Source: an uncultured Alistipes sp. (GTDB lineage Bacteria; Bacteroidota; Bacteroidia; Bacteroidales; Rikenellaceae). Taken from it: DNA of 64,000 nucleotides. Where the stretch lies: assembly GCA_910587675.1 (NCBI GenBank), contig CAJUMU010000002.1, forward strand, positions 124,001-188,000. The letters run 5' to 3'. The notes below the pieces were generated by a model. That model saw only the letters and a list, made by a program, of their open reading frames with translations, was not told the DNA's origin and searched no databases. A program made the translations under genes and the position numbers. This document shows, piece after piece, positions 25,902-35,201 of the stretch (position 1 is its first letter; the number at the start of each line of letters is the position of its first letter).

Positions 25902-27775
25902 TAGTTAAAATGTCGCGTTACGACTTTGTGCTGTTTGCGGCGCAGAGCGATGATTTTATAGCCCGCTTGCGCGAACTGGGCCTCGTGGATATCACCACGA
26001 CGGGTTGGGAACCCGCCGAGCAGGACCGCCAGCTGCTGACCGATATCGACCATTACCGCAAGGCCGTCGACTATCTGCGTTCGTTCGCCGAGTCGGAATC
26101 TATGGACGCCTCGGCGAAGCCTTACGCTTCGGGCGAGGAGGCCTATGAGGCCTATGCCGAGGCGCAGCAGCGTCGGGCATGGCTCTCGGGCGAGGCGGCG
26201 CGTCTGGAGAAGCTCTCGGACGAGTTGCGTCCGTGGGGCGAGTTTTCGGCCGACGCCCATTCGTCGCTGGCGAGCGGAGGCGTTGTGTTGCGTTACTTCG
26301 TGGCGCAGACCTCCACTTTCGAGGCCTCGGAGAGCGAGTGGCGCGAGCGATACACCATCGAGGAGATCGCCCGTACGGCATCGTCGGTATACTTCGTGGT
26401 CGTCGCCGCGACCGACGAGGATGTGACGGTCGACGCGCAGGAGATCAAGACTCCTAACAGGGATTACCGCGCCGTGGCGGCCGAAGCGGCCGAGGATCGC
26501 GCGCAGCTTGCGGCGTTGGACGCCGAGTTTTCGCGTTGCGCCGCGAGCGTCGGGGCCATCGAGGCCGAGGCTGCCGTTCTCGCGCATCGTTTGCAGAACG
26601 TGAAGATACGCGGCACGGCGACCGAGGCGGCCGATGGCGCGCTGACCGTTATGGAGGGCTGGGCCGAGAAGGATATGTCGGCCGAGGTCGACGCGCTTCT
26701 GGAGGAGTATCCCAACGTGGTGTATCTCAAGAGCGACCCCACGCCCGAGGACAACACCCCCGTGAAGCTGAAGAACAACCGCTTCGCCCGTCTGTTCGAG
26801 TTGGTGGGCAGCCTCTATGCGTTGCCGAAGTACGGCACGTTGGATCTCACGCCGTTCTTCGCTCCGTTCTATATGTTGTTCTTCGCCATCTGTCTGAACG
26901 ATGCGGGTTACGGACTCATTCTGTTGCTGGCGGGACTGTTTTTGGTGAAAAAGGGCGGCGCGGCGTTGAGGCGCGCGGGCTGGCTCACGGTGGTATGCGG
27001 CGGCGCGACGGTGCTGTTCGGATTCTACACGGGCTCGTTCTTCGGATTGAGCATCCCCGAGATGCTGGGTTATCCCGACATAGCGCACTCGCCGTTCCTC
27101 GATTTCCAGCAGAAGTTCTTCTCTTACGCGCTGGCTCTGGGAGTGTTCCAGATCCTGCTCGGAATGTTCATAAACATCTGCATGACCACCCATGTGTTCG
27201 GTTTCCGCTACGCGCTCGGGTCGTTGGGCTGGTTCCTGCTCATTCTGTCGTGCTGCCTCGCTTCGGGGTTGCAGATGCTCAACGAGGCGTGGACGATTCC
27301 CTTCTTCACGATGGGTTCTCCCGCGTTCCTCGCTGTGGCGGGAGTCGCGCTGGTGTTGATGCTCTTCTTCAACTCCCCCGGCAAGAACATATTCCTGAAT
27401 TTCGGTTCGGGTTTGTGGAACACCTATAATAATATTACGGGTCTGTTGAGCGACGTGCTGTCGTACATCCGTCTGTTCGCCATCGGACTCTCGGGCGGCG
27501 TGTTGGCTCTGGTGTTCAACAGCCTCGCGCTGGGCATCACGGGACTCGACGGCGATCTGTCGGCCTCGCCTTGGTGGGCCGTGGCGTTGCAGATCGCGGG
27601 AGCCTCGATCATCCTGCTCATAGGACACGGCATCAACCTGTTCATGTCCACCATCTCGTCGCTGGTGCATCCCATGCGTCTCACCTTCGTGGAGTTCTAC
27701 AAGAATGCGGGCTTCGAGATGACCACGCGCGCGTTCCAACCCCTTACGGAGCCTAAAACGAATAACGAAAATTAA
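25898..27775 (+). CDS. atpI: V-type ATPase membrane subunit I
   Basis: The 625-residue subunit a/I homologue. The N-terminal half is soluble and contains helical hairpins that attach the peripheral stalks. The C-terminal half (from about residue 315) has seven to eight membrane segments. The ion-path region contains SYIRLFAIGLSGGVLALVFNSLA near residue 523, with the essential Arg. An alternative start is the ATG at 25910 (MSRYDFVLFAAQ). It lies between subunits D and K. Confidence 0.95.
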   Translation: MIVKMSRYDFVLFAAQSDDFIARLRELGLVDITTTGWEPAEQDRQLLTDIDHYRKAVDYLRSFAESESMDASAKPYASGEEAYEAYAEAQQRRAWLSGEAARLEKLSDELRPWGEFSADAHSSLASGGVVLRYFVAQTSTFEASESEWRERYTIEEIARTASSVYFVVVAATDEDVTVDAQEIKTPNRDYRAVAAEAAEDRAQLAALDAEFSRCAASVGAIEAEAAVLAHRLQNVKIRGTATEAADGALTVMEGWAEKDMSAEVDALLEEYPNVVYLKSDPTPEDNTPVKLKNNRFARLFELVGSLYALPKYGTLDLTPFFAPFYMLFFAICLNDAGYGLILLLAGLFLVKKGGAALRRAGWLTVVCGGATVLFGFYTGSFFGLSIPEMLGYPDIAHSPFLDFQQKFFSYALALGVFQILLGMFINICMTTHVFGFRYALGSLGWFLLILSCCLASGLQMLNEAWTIPFFTMGSPAFLAVAGVALVLMLFFNSPGKNIFLNFGSGLWNTYNNITGLLSDVLSYIRLFAIGLSGGVLALVFNSLALGITGLDGDLSASPWWAVALQIAGASIILLIGHGINLFMSTISSLVHPMRLTFVEFYKNAGFEMTTRAFQPLTEPKTNNEN

Positions 27776-27799
27776 AATTCAATAACACAAAAAACGATT

Positions 27800-28267
27800 A
27801 TGGAAAATTCAACAGCATTGATTTTGGCCTATGTGGGCGTTGCCCTCATGGTAGGCTTGGCAGGTATCGCTTCAGCGATCGGCACCTCTATCTGCGGTCA
27901 GGCGGCCGTGGGCGCCATGAAGAAGAACGACGGCGCTTTCGGTAGCTACATGGCTCTTTCGGCGCTCCCGGGCTCGCAGGGTCTTTACGGTTTCGTATGC
28001 TTCTTCATGGTGACGAGCATCTACAACATCATCACCCCCGAGATCACCATGTTGCAGGGTGCTGCCGTATTCGGCATCGGCGTGCTGGTGGGCATCGTGA
28101 ACTTGGCCGCCGCCGTATATCAGGGCAAGGTGTGCGCCAACGGTATCGCCGCCATCGGCAACGGTCACGACGTGATGGGTAAGACGCTGATTCTGGCCGC
28201 TTATCCCGAGCTTTACGCCATCCTTACCGTTGCGGCTACGTTCCTTATCGCAAGCGCGGTGGCATAG
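27800..28267 (+). CDS. atpK: V-type ATPase proteolipid subunit K, predicted Na+ type
   Basis: A 155-residue c-ring subunit with two fused hairpins (four membrane helices). The residues matching the Na+ ligands of Enterococcus hirae NtpK are present: Leu56, Ser59 (Thr in NtpK) and Gln60 in LPGSQGLYGF, Gln108 in YQGKV, and the essential Glu137 in YPELYAIL. This suggests Na+ rather than H+ coupling. It ends the operon and a strong terminator follows. No subunit F or G gene is in the operon. Confidence 0.93.
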   Translation: MENSTALILAYVGVALMVGLAGIASAIGTSICGQAAVGAMKKNDGAFGSYMALSALPGSQGLYGFVCFFMVTSIYNIITPEITMLQGAAVFGIGVLVGIVNLAAAVYQGKVCANGIAAIGNGHDVMGKTLILAAYPELYAILTVAATFLIASAVA

Positions 28268-28289
28268 TCAGAGATTTCGAGTTACGCAA

Positions 28290-28322
28290 AAACGGCTCTC
28301 CCGAGAAGGGAGAGCCGTTTCT
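28290..28322 (+). terminator. Terminator of V-ATPase operon
   Basis: AAACGGCTCTCCC (28290-28302) pairs perfectly with GGGAGAGCCGTTT (28308-28320) around a GAGAA loop. The stem end supplies A and T runs on both strands, so it may also stop transcription of the minus-strand gene ending at 28348. Confidence 0.9.
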
Positions 28323-28347
28323 TGATTTACCGCATCGGCGCGGTCGG

Positions 28348-28683
28348 TCATCGAATCGGGTTGCGTTCGATCTCGAACATTGCCAACGCGACGGCGTATT
28401 CGCGCACTTCGCTTCTCGACGCGAGCCGACAATGACGATAGTCGGCGGGTAGGCGACATCTTAACGCGAAGTCGATCAGATTGTCGGTGCACGACTCGAG
28501 CATGATGCCGTTTGCGTCGCGGTCGCCGAAGACTGCCCAAAGCGCATCGTCGTCGGGACAGTTGGGATCGGTTTTGTGGAACAGATAGATTTCACCGATT
28601 TCGAATTCGATGTTTCCGAACGGCCGATCGATATCGGCCGCGGTCTCGCAACATGTGCGGACAAAGTTGTTGATTATTTTCAT
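28348..28683 (-). CDS. Small hypothetical acidic protein
   Basis: A 111-residue cytoplasmic protein that I do not recognise. It has no signal peptide or membrane helix, is acidic in the centre (TDPNCPDDDALWAVFGDRDANG) and carries five Cys residues, two adjacent at 11-12. It is the only substantial frame in the gap between the V-ATPase terminator and the glutaminyl cyclase gene, on the opposite strand from both. The codon use is consistent with the host. It may be real and lineage-specific. Confidence 0.55.
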   Translation of the reverse strand: MKIINNFVRTCCETAADIDRPFGNIEFEIGEIYLFHKTDPNCPDDDALWAVFGDRDANGIMLESCTDNLIDFALRCRLPADYRHCRLASRSEVREYAVALAMFEIERNPIR

Positions 28684-28988
28684 GAGAAATTATTTTTAGG
28701 TCGATAAAAATGTGCGGTTCTTTTAATTCTTCCTCAACGCTGAAAATAAATAGGGGCCGAATCGGACGACGTAATTCCTTATCAGGACACAATGTTTGTT
28801 AAATAGGATATTCGGCCGAGCGCGAAATGCGCCGTTAGTTCCTTTCGATAGTCCGTTCGGTCGGCACGGATGCCGCATGCGGGTTTCGGGCGGAGGAGGG
28901 CGCGGATAGGGCCCGCCGGTTAAATGGACGTTAAAAAACGCGCGATTGCGATTTTTATCGTATATTTGTTTCCAAATACTCATTCGTT
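28684..28988. other. Intergenic region, 305 bp
   Basis: No gene is evident. TATATTTG at 28961-28968 is a good -7 element for the next gene, but no TTG lies 19-21 nt before it. The rest shows nothing I can name. Confidence 0.5.
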
Positions 28989-29786
28989 ATGAAAAGTTTT
29001 ATGGCAGCTCTCGTCGGCGCGGCAGTCGTGGTGTCGTGTGCATCGCGTTCGAATAACGCGGAGAGCGGGGTGCGTCGCGCGCCCGCGGCGGAGCCCGTGC
29101 GTTACGGCTATAACGTCAAGGCCGTTTATCCGCACCTCAAATCGAGCTATACGCAGGGTTTGCAATTTGCCGACGGCGTGCTGTGGGAAGGCACGGGCGA
29201 GTGGGGCGAATCGGTGCTGCAACGCGTCGACCTCGAGAGCGGCGAGGCCGAAGTTCTGGTCCGCCTGCCGCGCAACGAGTTCGGCGAGGGTATCACGGTG
29301 CTCGGCGACAATATATATCAATTGACGTGGACCAACAACACGGCGCACATCTATGATCTTAACGGCAAGTTGCTCAAAAACGTCCGTTACCCGGGCGAGG
29401 GCTGGGGCCTGACGAGCGACGGCGAGCGGCTTTACATGTCCAACGGCTCGTCGCAGATATATCGGATCGCGCCCGATACCTTCAAGCGCGAGGGTAGTTT
29501 CACCGTCACGCTTCGCGGCGAGCCCGTGCAGTATCTCAATGAACTGGAGTGGATCGACGACCGTATCTGGGCCAATGTCTACACCACCGATTACGTGGTT
29601 ATCATCAACCCCGAATCGGGCGTCGTGGAGGGAATCGTGAATTTCTCGGGCTTGCTGAGGGCCGAGGATATGGATACGGATACCGACGTGTTGAACGGAA
29701 TCGCATACGACGCCTCGACGGGACGCATATTCGTCACGGGCAAGCGGTGGGGTAAACTTTTCGAAGTGGAGTTGGTAAAACAATGA
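28989..29786 (+). CDS. Glutaminyl-peptide cyclotransferase lipoprotein
   Basis: A 265-residue protein of the plant/bacterial glutamine cyclotransferase family (five-bladed beta-propeller), which converts N-terminal Gln to pyroglutamate. The signal peptide ends in a lipobox with Cys17 (AVVVSC). Family segments include SYTQGLQFADGVLWEGTGEWGES near 46-64, LTWTNNTAHIYD and YLNELEWIDDRIWANVYTTDYVV. In Bacteroidetes such enzymes protect exported proteins that begin with Gln after signal cleavage. It overlaps the next gene by 4 bases. Confidence 0.88.
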   Translation: MKSFMAALVGAAVVVSCASRSNNAESGVRRAPAAEPVRYGYNVKAVYPHLKSSYTQGLQFADGVLWEGTGEWGESVLQRVDLESGEAEVLVRLPRNEFGEGITVLGDNIYQLTWTNNTAHIYDLNGKLLKNVRYPGEGWGLTSDGERLYMSNGSSQIYRIAPDTFKREGSFTVTLRGEPVQYLNELEWIDDRIWANVYTTDYVVIINPESGVVEGIVNFSGLLRAEDMDTDTDVLNGIAYDASTGRIFVTGKRWGKLFEVELVKQ

Positions 29787-30691
29787 ATATGACCTTTTTC
29801 GGGCAGATCGGCCGACGCATCGCGGTCTTGGACGGCGCGATGGGAACCCGACTCATGGAGCGGGGCGCCTCGGGGTGTCTCGAAGCGTTGTGCCTGACCG
29901 ACCCCGCGGCTGTCGCCTCGGTGCACGAGGAGTATCTGGAGGCGGGCGCCGATATCGTTACCACCGACACAATGTGTGCCGACGCGTTGTGTCTGGAGCG
30001 ATACGGATTGGAGGACCGTTCTTACGAGATCGCGCGTGCGGGTGCCGAGATAGCCCGCGCGGCCGCGTCGAAATATTCGTCGGAGGAGCGTCCGCGCTTC
30101 GTGGCGGGCTCGGTGGGGCCCACGACCCGCAACCTGTCGCTCGCGACCGACATCGGCCCCGAACGTCTGGCCGAGGTGTATTCCGATGTGATCCGCGGCC
30201 TGCTGGACGGGGGCGCGGATATCATCCTCGTCGAGACGGCTATGGATGCTGCGAACGTGAAGGTGGCGGTGGAGGAGTGCCGCAAGCTCGACAAGAGTAT
30301 TCCTGTCGTCGTGTCGGCGGTTATGTCTCGCATCGCGGGGCGCGTTGCGAGCGGCGCGCCGATAGCGACGTTTTGGGGCGATCTGCCCGCGGAGGATATC
30401 GATGCGGTGGGATTCAATTGCTCGAACGACCCGAAGGCCATGGAGGCCTCGATCGCGGAGCTGGCGTCGCTCTGCTCCAAACCGACGATAGCCTATCCCG
30501 CGGCGGGAGATCCGCCGTTGTCGCCGCACCGTTTCGCCAAGGATATGGAGCGGTTGTGCCGCTCGGGCGCGGTGAATATCGTGGGCGGATGCTGCGGCAC
30601 CACGCCGTCGCATATCGCGCAACTGGCCAAGGTGGCGGGGCGTTGCCGTCCGCGCAAGGCGGAGATCGTGAAACGAAGTGTAACCGAGTAG
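29783..30691 (+). CDS. Homocysteine S-methyltransferase family protein
   Basis: A 302-residue protein matching the Hcy-binding domain of methionine synthase. It has LDGAMGTRLMERG at the start, DIVTTDTMCADA, GFNCSND and GGCCGTTPSHI, whose cysteines hold the catalytic zinc. It lacks the pterin, cobalamin and activation domains of MetH. It may therefore act as a stand-alone methyltransferase (for example with S-methylmethionine or betaine) or partner a separate MetH half. The substrate is not certain. It is coupled to the upstream cyclotransferase by a 4-base overlap. Confidence 0.8.
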   Translation: MNMTFFGQIGRRIAVLDGAMGTRLMERGASGCLEALCLTDPAAVASVHEEYLEAGADIVTTDTMCADALCLERYGLEDRSYEIARAGAEIARAAASKYSSEERPRFVAGSVGPTTRNLSLATDIGPERLAEVYSDVIRGLLDGGADIILVETAMDAANVKVAVEECRKLDKSIPVVVSAVMSRIAGRVASGAPIATFWGDLPAEDIDAVGFNCSNDPKAMEASIAELASLCSKPTIAYPAAGDPPLSPHRFAKDMERLCRSGAVNIVGGCCGTTPSHIAQLAKVAGRCRPRKAEIVKRSVTE

Positions 30692-30703
30692 TTGTCATAA
30701 GTC

Positions 30704-31810
30704 ATGGATATAAAGGATTTTCGCCGCGAACTGCATCGCAGGGCCGAACTCTCGTTCGAGGAGCATGCGACGGCGGCTTTCATTGCCGAGCGTTTGTCGG
30801 AGGCGGGCATCGAATTTCGACCGATAGCCTCCACGGGGTTGCTGGCCCGCATCGAGGGGCGGCGCGGAAACAATAAACGTTGCGTGGTGCTTCGCGCCGA
30901 TATCGATGCGCTGCCGATCGCGGAGCTTACGGGCGTGGAGTGGGCGTCGGGCAACGCCGGCGTTATGCACGCCTGCGGTCACGACTGCCATGCGGCCGTG
31001 TTGTACGGCGTGTTGAAGCGTTTGCAGGCCGATCCCGATTTCGAGGGTACGGTTTTGGGACTGTTCCAGCCCGGCGAGGAGTGCGCTCCGGGCGGAGCGT
31101 CGCTGGTGCTGGCCGAGAAGCCTTTCGACGCGTACGATGTCGAGGCGGTGATCGGTGAGCATGTCGACGCCGATCTGGAGGTGGGCGAGATAGGATTCTG
31201 CCCGGGCAAGTTCATGGCTTCGGCCGACGAACTCTATTTCACGGTGAAGGGCGTGGGCGGCCATGCGGCCATGCGCAGCCGCATAAAGGATTCGGTGGTG
31301 GCCGTGGCCGACCTTATAATGCGCCTCAATACGCTCAACAGCGACGTGTGCGTCGTGTCGGTGGGCAAGGTGACGGCTGACGGCGCGACCAACGTCATCC
31401 CCGAGCGCACGTCGTGTGCGGGCACCATGCGCACGTTCAACGAGAACCTTCGCGCTCGCGTGAAAGAGATGATAGCGCACATGGCCGAGGAGATCGAATA
31501 CAAATACGACGTGGAGGTCGAGGCGGACATACGCCACGGCTATCCGTGCGTGGAGAACGATCCCCGACTTACGTACGAGGCCATGCTGTTGGCCGACAGC
31601 TGCGGCTTCAAGGTGCGCGATCTGGATATGCGCACCACGGCCGAGGATTTCGGCTTTTACACTCACGCGTACCCGTCGCTCTTCTATCGTTTGGGCGTGG
31701 GACACGCCTCAGGACGTTCGCACACAGCGACGTTCCTGCCCGACGAACGGGCTTTGGAGATAGGCGAGGAGTTTATGTATCGCCTGACACTTAATGTATT
31801 GAACAGATGA
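30704..31810 (+). CDS. M20 family amidohydrolase/peptidase
   Basis: A 368-residue metal-dependent hydrolase of the M20D group (N-acyl-amino acid or indole-acetyl-amino acid amidohydrolases). Metal ligands are visible in MHACGHDCHAA near residue 87-97 and QPGEECAPGGA near 123. The dimerisation domain begins at GVGGHAAMRS, whose His completes the active site, and the last ligand is in GRSHTATF at the C-terminus. It is cytoplasmic and sits 12 bases after the methyltransferase. The natural substrate is unknown. Confidence 0.88.
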   Translation: MDIKDFRRELHRRAELSFEEHATAAFIAERLSEAGIEFRPIASTGLLARIEGRRGNNKRCVVLRADIDALPIAELTGVEWASGNAGVMHACGHDCHAAVLYGVLKRLQADPDFEGTVLGLFQPGEECAPGGASLVLAEKPFDAYDVEAVIGEHVDADLEVGEIGFCPGKFMASADELYFTVKGVGGHAAMRSRIKDSVVAVADLIMRLNTLNSDVCVVSVGKVTADGATNVIPERTSCAGTMRTFNENLRARVKEMIAHMAEEIEYKYDVEVEADIRHGYPCVENDPRLTYEAMLLADSCGFKVRDLDMRTTAEDFGFYTHAYPSLFYRLGVGHASGRSHTATFLPDERALEIGEEFMYRLTLNVLNR

Positions 31811-33996
31811 AACAAGGAAAGAAAAGAGATTCGCGACGCAAGGCGGCCGCAGATGTCGATATGTCGACCCGCGACCGTGCGACGTTCGTGGTAAATATGT
31901 TCAGGGAGTTTCCCGAAAAGGCGTTCGCGCTCAAACAGCTGGTCGCCGCCACGGGCGACAATTCGCGCGAGGCGCGTTACGCCGTGCGCGAGATAGCCGA
32001 AAAACTGGTCGAGAAGGGCGTTGCCGACCGCTGCGGTCGCGACAAATACCGTCTCGCGGTGGCTCAGTTGCCGCGTTACGAAGGCGTGGTCGACATGGTA
32101 TCCTCGGGCGCCGCATACGTGCGCGTCGAGGAGCTCGAAAAAGATATATTCGTTAATCCGCGCAATACCAATTACGCGCTGGACGGCGACCGCGTCGAGG
32201 TGGCTTTGCAACGTAAGGCCCATCGCGCGGGCGATAATCCCGAGGGCGTGATTACGGCCGTGCTGGAGCGGAGCGGAAAACGTTACGTCGGCGTTGCCGA
32301 AGTTACGAGATCTGCCATCTTCGTGCATCCCGACTCGCGCAAGCTGCCGATGGATATCTACTTCTCGCGCCGCGAAGGGATGAAGGTGAACGACGGCGAC
32401 AAAGTGGTGTTCCGCATCGACGAGTGGCGCGAGGGCGACAAGAGTCCGCGCGGCGTGCTGCTCGACGTGCTGGGCCGCACGGGCGACAACGACACCGAGA
32501 TGCACGCCATTCTGGCCGAATACGATCTGCCCTATATCTTCGCCGAGGAGGTGGAGGGAGCCGCCGAGGCGATCGACAGCCGCATCACCGAGGCCGATTA
32601 CGCCGAGCGTCGCGATTTCCGCGACGTGACCACCTTCACGGTCGATCCCGCCGACGCCAAGGACTTCGACGACGCGCTCTCGATCCGCGAGGTGGAGAAG
32701 GGCGTGTGGGAGATCGGCGTGCACATCGCCGACGTGACGCATTACGTACGTCCCGAGACGGTGCTCGACTGCGAGGCTCGCGACCGAGGCACTTCGGTGT
32801 ATCTGGTCGACCGCACGGTGCCCATGTTGCCCGAGCGTCTGTCGAACGAGCTGTGTTCGCTGCGCCCTAACGAGGAGAGTCTCTGTTTCTCGGCCGTGTT
32901 CCGACTGAACGAGGAGGGCGACGTGCTCGACGAGTGGTTCGGCCGCACGGTGATCTACTCCGACCGCCGATTCACTTACGCCGAGGCGCAGGCGCGCATC
33001 GAGACCGGTGCGGGCGACTTCGCGGACGAGATATGCGTGTTGAACAATCTGGCGCAGACCATGCGTCGCCGCCGATTCAAGAACGGCGCCGTCAGCTTCG
33101 ACCGCGAGGAGTTCAAGTTCATCCTCGACGAGAACGGAAAGCCGTTGGGCGTATATACCAAGGAGCAGAAGGAGTCGAACCAAATGATCGAGGAGTTCAT
33201 GTTGCTGGCCAACCGCCGTGTGGCCGAGTTCTGTTCGAGCAAAGTCGTAGGCGGACGAAAGACGCCCCGCACGATGATCTACCGCGTGCACGACGAGCCG
33301 AATGACGAGAAGCTGACCCGTTTCCGCGAGTTCGTGTTGCGTTTCGGATATCGATTCAGCGCATCGAAAGGGCGTGCGGTGGCCAAGGGCATCAACAAGC
33401 TGATGGCCGAGGTCAAGGGGCGTCCCGAGGCGAACGCCATATCGACGCTGGCGGTGCGCAGCATGTCGAAAGCGTTCTACACCACCGACAACATAGGCCA
33501 TTACGGTCTGGCGTTCAAATATTACACCCATTTCACCTCGCCCATCCGCCGCTATCCCGACATGATGGTGCACCGTCTGCTGGCGCATTACTTGGCAGGC
33601 GGCAAGTCGTCGGACAAGAGGGCGTTGGAGGCGCAATGCGTATACGCTTCCGAGCGCGAAGTCGTGGCGTCGGACGCCGAGCGCGCCTCGATCAAGTATA
33701 AGATGGTGGAGTTCATGAAAGACAAGATCGGCGAGATGTACAAGGGTCACGTGTCGGGCATGAGCGAGTGGGGCATCTATGTGGAGCTCAACGACACGCA
33801 CATCGAGGGCATGGCGTTCCTGCGCGATATCGAGGGTGACTATTATTCGTTCGACGAGGCGCGTTTCGAGGTCGTGGGCCGCAATACGGGCCGACGCCTC
33901 ACGCTCGGCGACGAGGTGTGGATCCGCGTCAAGGGCGCCGACTTGCGCCGTCGTACGCTCGATTTCGAGTTGATAGTGCCCAAGCGTAAGAAGTGA
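31807..33996 (+). CDS. rnr: Ribonuclease R
   Basis: A 729-residue 3'-5' exoribonuclease. The order is an N-terminal helix-turn-helix-like domain (to about 75), cold-shock domains (80-230), the RNB catalytic domain with metal-binding PADAKDFDDALSI near residues 281-293, and an S1 domain at the C-terminus (GHVSGMSEWGIYVELND near 645). A Lys/Arg-rich tail follows. It degrades structured RNA and helps tmRNA-linked decay. It overlaps both neighbours by 4 bases (ATGA), so it is coupled to the M20 enzyme and MqnC. Confidence 0.96.
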   Translation: MKQGKKRDSRRKAAADVDMSTRDRATFVVNMFREFPEKAFALKQLVAATGDNSREARYAVREIAEKLVEKGVADRCGRDKYRLAVAQLPRYEGVVDMVSSGAAYVRVEELEKDIFVNPRNTNYALDGDRVEVALQRKAHRAGDNPEGVITAVLERSGKRYVGVAEVTRSAIFVHPDSRKLPMDIYFSRREGMKVNDGDKVVFRIDEWREGDKSPRGVLLDVLGRTGDNDTEMHAILAEYDLPYIFAEEVEGAAEAIDSRITEADYAERRDFRDVTTFTVDPADAKDFDDALSIREVEKGVWEIGVHIADVTHYVRPETVLDCEARDRGTSVYLVDRTVPMLPERLSNELCSLRPNEESLCFSAVFRLNEEGDVLDEWFGRTVIYSDRRFTYAEAQARIETGAGDFADEICVLNNLAQTMRRRRFKNGAVSFDREEFKFILDENGKPLGVYTKEQKESNQMIEEFMLLANRRVAEFCSSKVVGGRKTPRTMIYRVHDEPNDEKLTRFREFVLRFGYRFSASKGRAVAKGINKLMAEVKGRPEANAISTLAVRSMSKAFYTTDNIGHYGLAFKYYTHFTSPIRRYPDMMVHRLLAHYLAGGKSSDKRALEAQCVYASEREVVASDAERASIKYKMVEFMKDKIGEMYKGHVSGMSEWGIYVELNDTHIEGMAFLRDIEGDYYSFDEARFEVVGRNTGRRLTLGDEVWIRVKGADLRRRTLDFELIVPKRKK

Positions 33997-35108
33997 TGGA
34001 GGCTCGGGAGATATTCGCCAAGGCGCGCGACTGCGCCATGTTGTCGCGCGAGGAGGCGTATTGGCTGTGGGAGCGGGCCGATCTGGCCGAGCTGGCGGCC
34101 GTGGCCGACGAGGTGCGCCGCAATGTGGTGCCCGATCCTAACGTGGTGACGTGGCAGATCGACCGCAACGTGAATATAACCAACGTGTGTATCTCGGGGT
34201 GCAAGTTCTGCAATTTCCATTGCAAGCCTCACGAGACGGAGCGCGCGTTCATCACCACCGTCGACGAGTACCGCGCCAAGATCGACCGCATGCTGGAGCT
34301 GGGCGGCGACCAGCTGCTGTTGCAGGGCGGCCTGCACCCGAGGCTCGGCATAGAGTTTTACGAAGATCTCTTTTCGACCCTGAAGCGGCTCTATCCCTCG
34401 GTGCGCCTGCATGCGTTGGGAGCGCCCGAGGTGTCGCACATAGCCCGCGTGAGCGGACTTACGACCCGCCGCGCGCTGGAGCGTCTGGTGGCTGCGGGAC
34501 TCGACTCGCTCCCGGGGGCGGGGGCCGAGATCCTCGACGACGAGGTTCGCCGCGCCATATCGCCCGCCAAGCCGAGCGCGGCCGAGTGGATAGAGGTGAT
34601 GCACGAGGCTCATTTGATGAATCTGCCTACCTCGGCGACGATGATGTACGGCCATGTGGAGACGCCGCGGCAGAGGATCGACCACCTGCTTGCCGTGCGC
34701 GACTTGCAGGCTCGTTGTCCGCAGGGCAATTACGGATTCATAGCCTTTATTCCGTGGATATTCCGTTCGCAGGGCACGCGCCTCGAACGCGAAGGCGTCG
34801 TTTCGCACTTCTCGCCGACGGAGTATGCGCGCATTATCGCGGTGAGCCGTCTGGTGCTGTGCAACATCCGCAACATACAGGCTTCGTGGCTTACCGTGGG
34901 CAAGGCGACGGCGCAAGTGGCTCTGCACGGCGGCGCCAACGACATGGGCTCGATCATGATCGAGGAGAATGTGGTGTCGAGCGCGGGCGCGCACAACAGT
35001 TTCGATGCCGCGGGCATTCGGCAGGCCATTCGCGAGGCGGGTTTCACGCCTCGTCTGCGCGACCAGCTCTACCGTCTGCGCGACGATTCGGTCGCCGTCG
35101 CGGAATAA
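33993..35108 (+). CDS. mqnC: Cyclic dehypoxanthinyl futalosine synthase (radical SAM)
   Basis: A 371-residue radical SAM enzyme of the futalosine menaquinone pathway. The cluster motif is CISGCKFCNF near residue 63. The GANDMGSIMIEENVVSSAG stretch near 313 distinguishes MqnC/MqnE from biotin-type enzymes, and the overall length and LGGDQLLLQGGLHP favour MqnC. It cyclises dehypoxanthine futalosine. Menaquinone implies anaerobic respiration such as fumarate reduction. It ends a five-gene operon starting at 28989. Confidence 0.9.
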   Translation: MMEAREIFAKARDCAMLSREEAYWLWERADLAELAAVADEVRRNVVPDPNVVTWQIDRNVNITNVCISGCKFCNFHCKPHETERAFITTVDEYRAKIDRMLELGGDQLLLQGGLHPRLGIEFYEDLFSTLKRLYPSVRLHALGAPEVSHIARVSGLTTRRALERLVAAGLDSLPGAGAEILDDEVRRAISPAKPSAAEWIEVMHEAHLMNLPTSATMMYGHVETPRQRIDHLLAVRDLQARCPQGNYGFIAFIPWIFRSQGTRLEREGVVSHFSPTEYARIIAVSRLVLCNIRNIQASWLTVGKATAQVALHGGANDMGSIMIEENVVSSAGAHNSFDAAGIRQAIREAGFTPRLRDQLYRLRDDSVAVAE

Positions 35109-35146
35109 AAAGTCGCGCGGAATCCGATTAATTAATTAAAATTAAT

Positions 35147-35154
35147 TACCTTTG
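35147..35154 (+). promoter_or_regulatory. Candidate -7 element upstream of tig
   Basis: TACCTTTG matches the Bacteroides -7 consensus and lies about 48 bases before the tig ATG in an AT-rich patch. No clear -33 TTG is present at the expected distance. Confidence 0.45.
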
Positions 35155-35201
35155 CACTCCGAAATGCGAATATACGCTGAGAAATAAAACAATATATAAT
35201 T

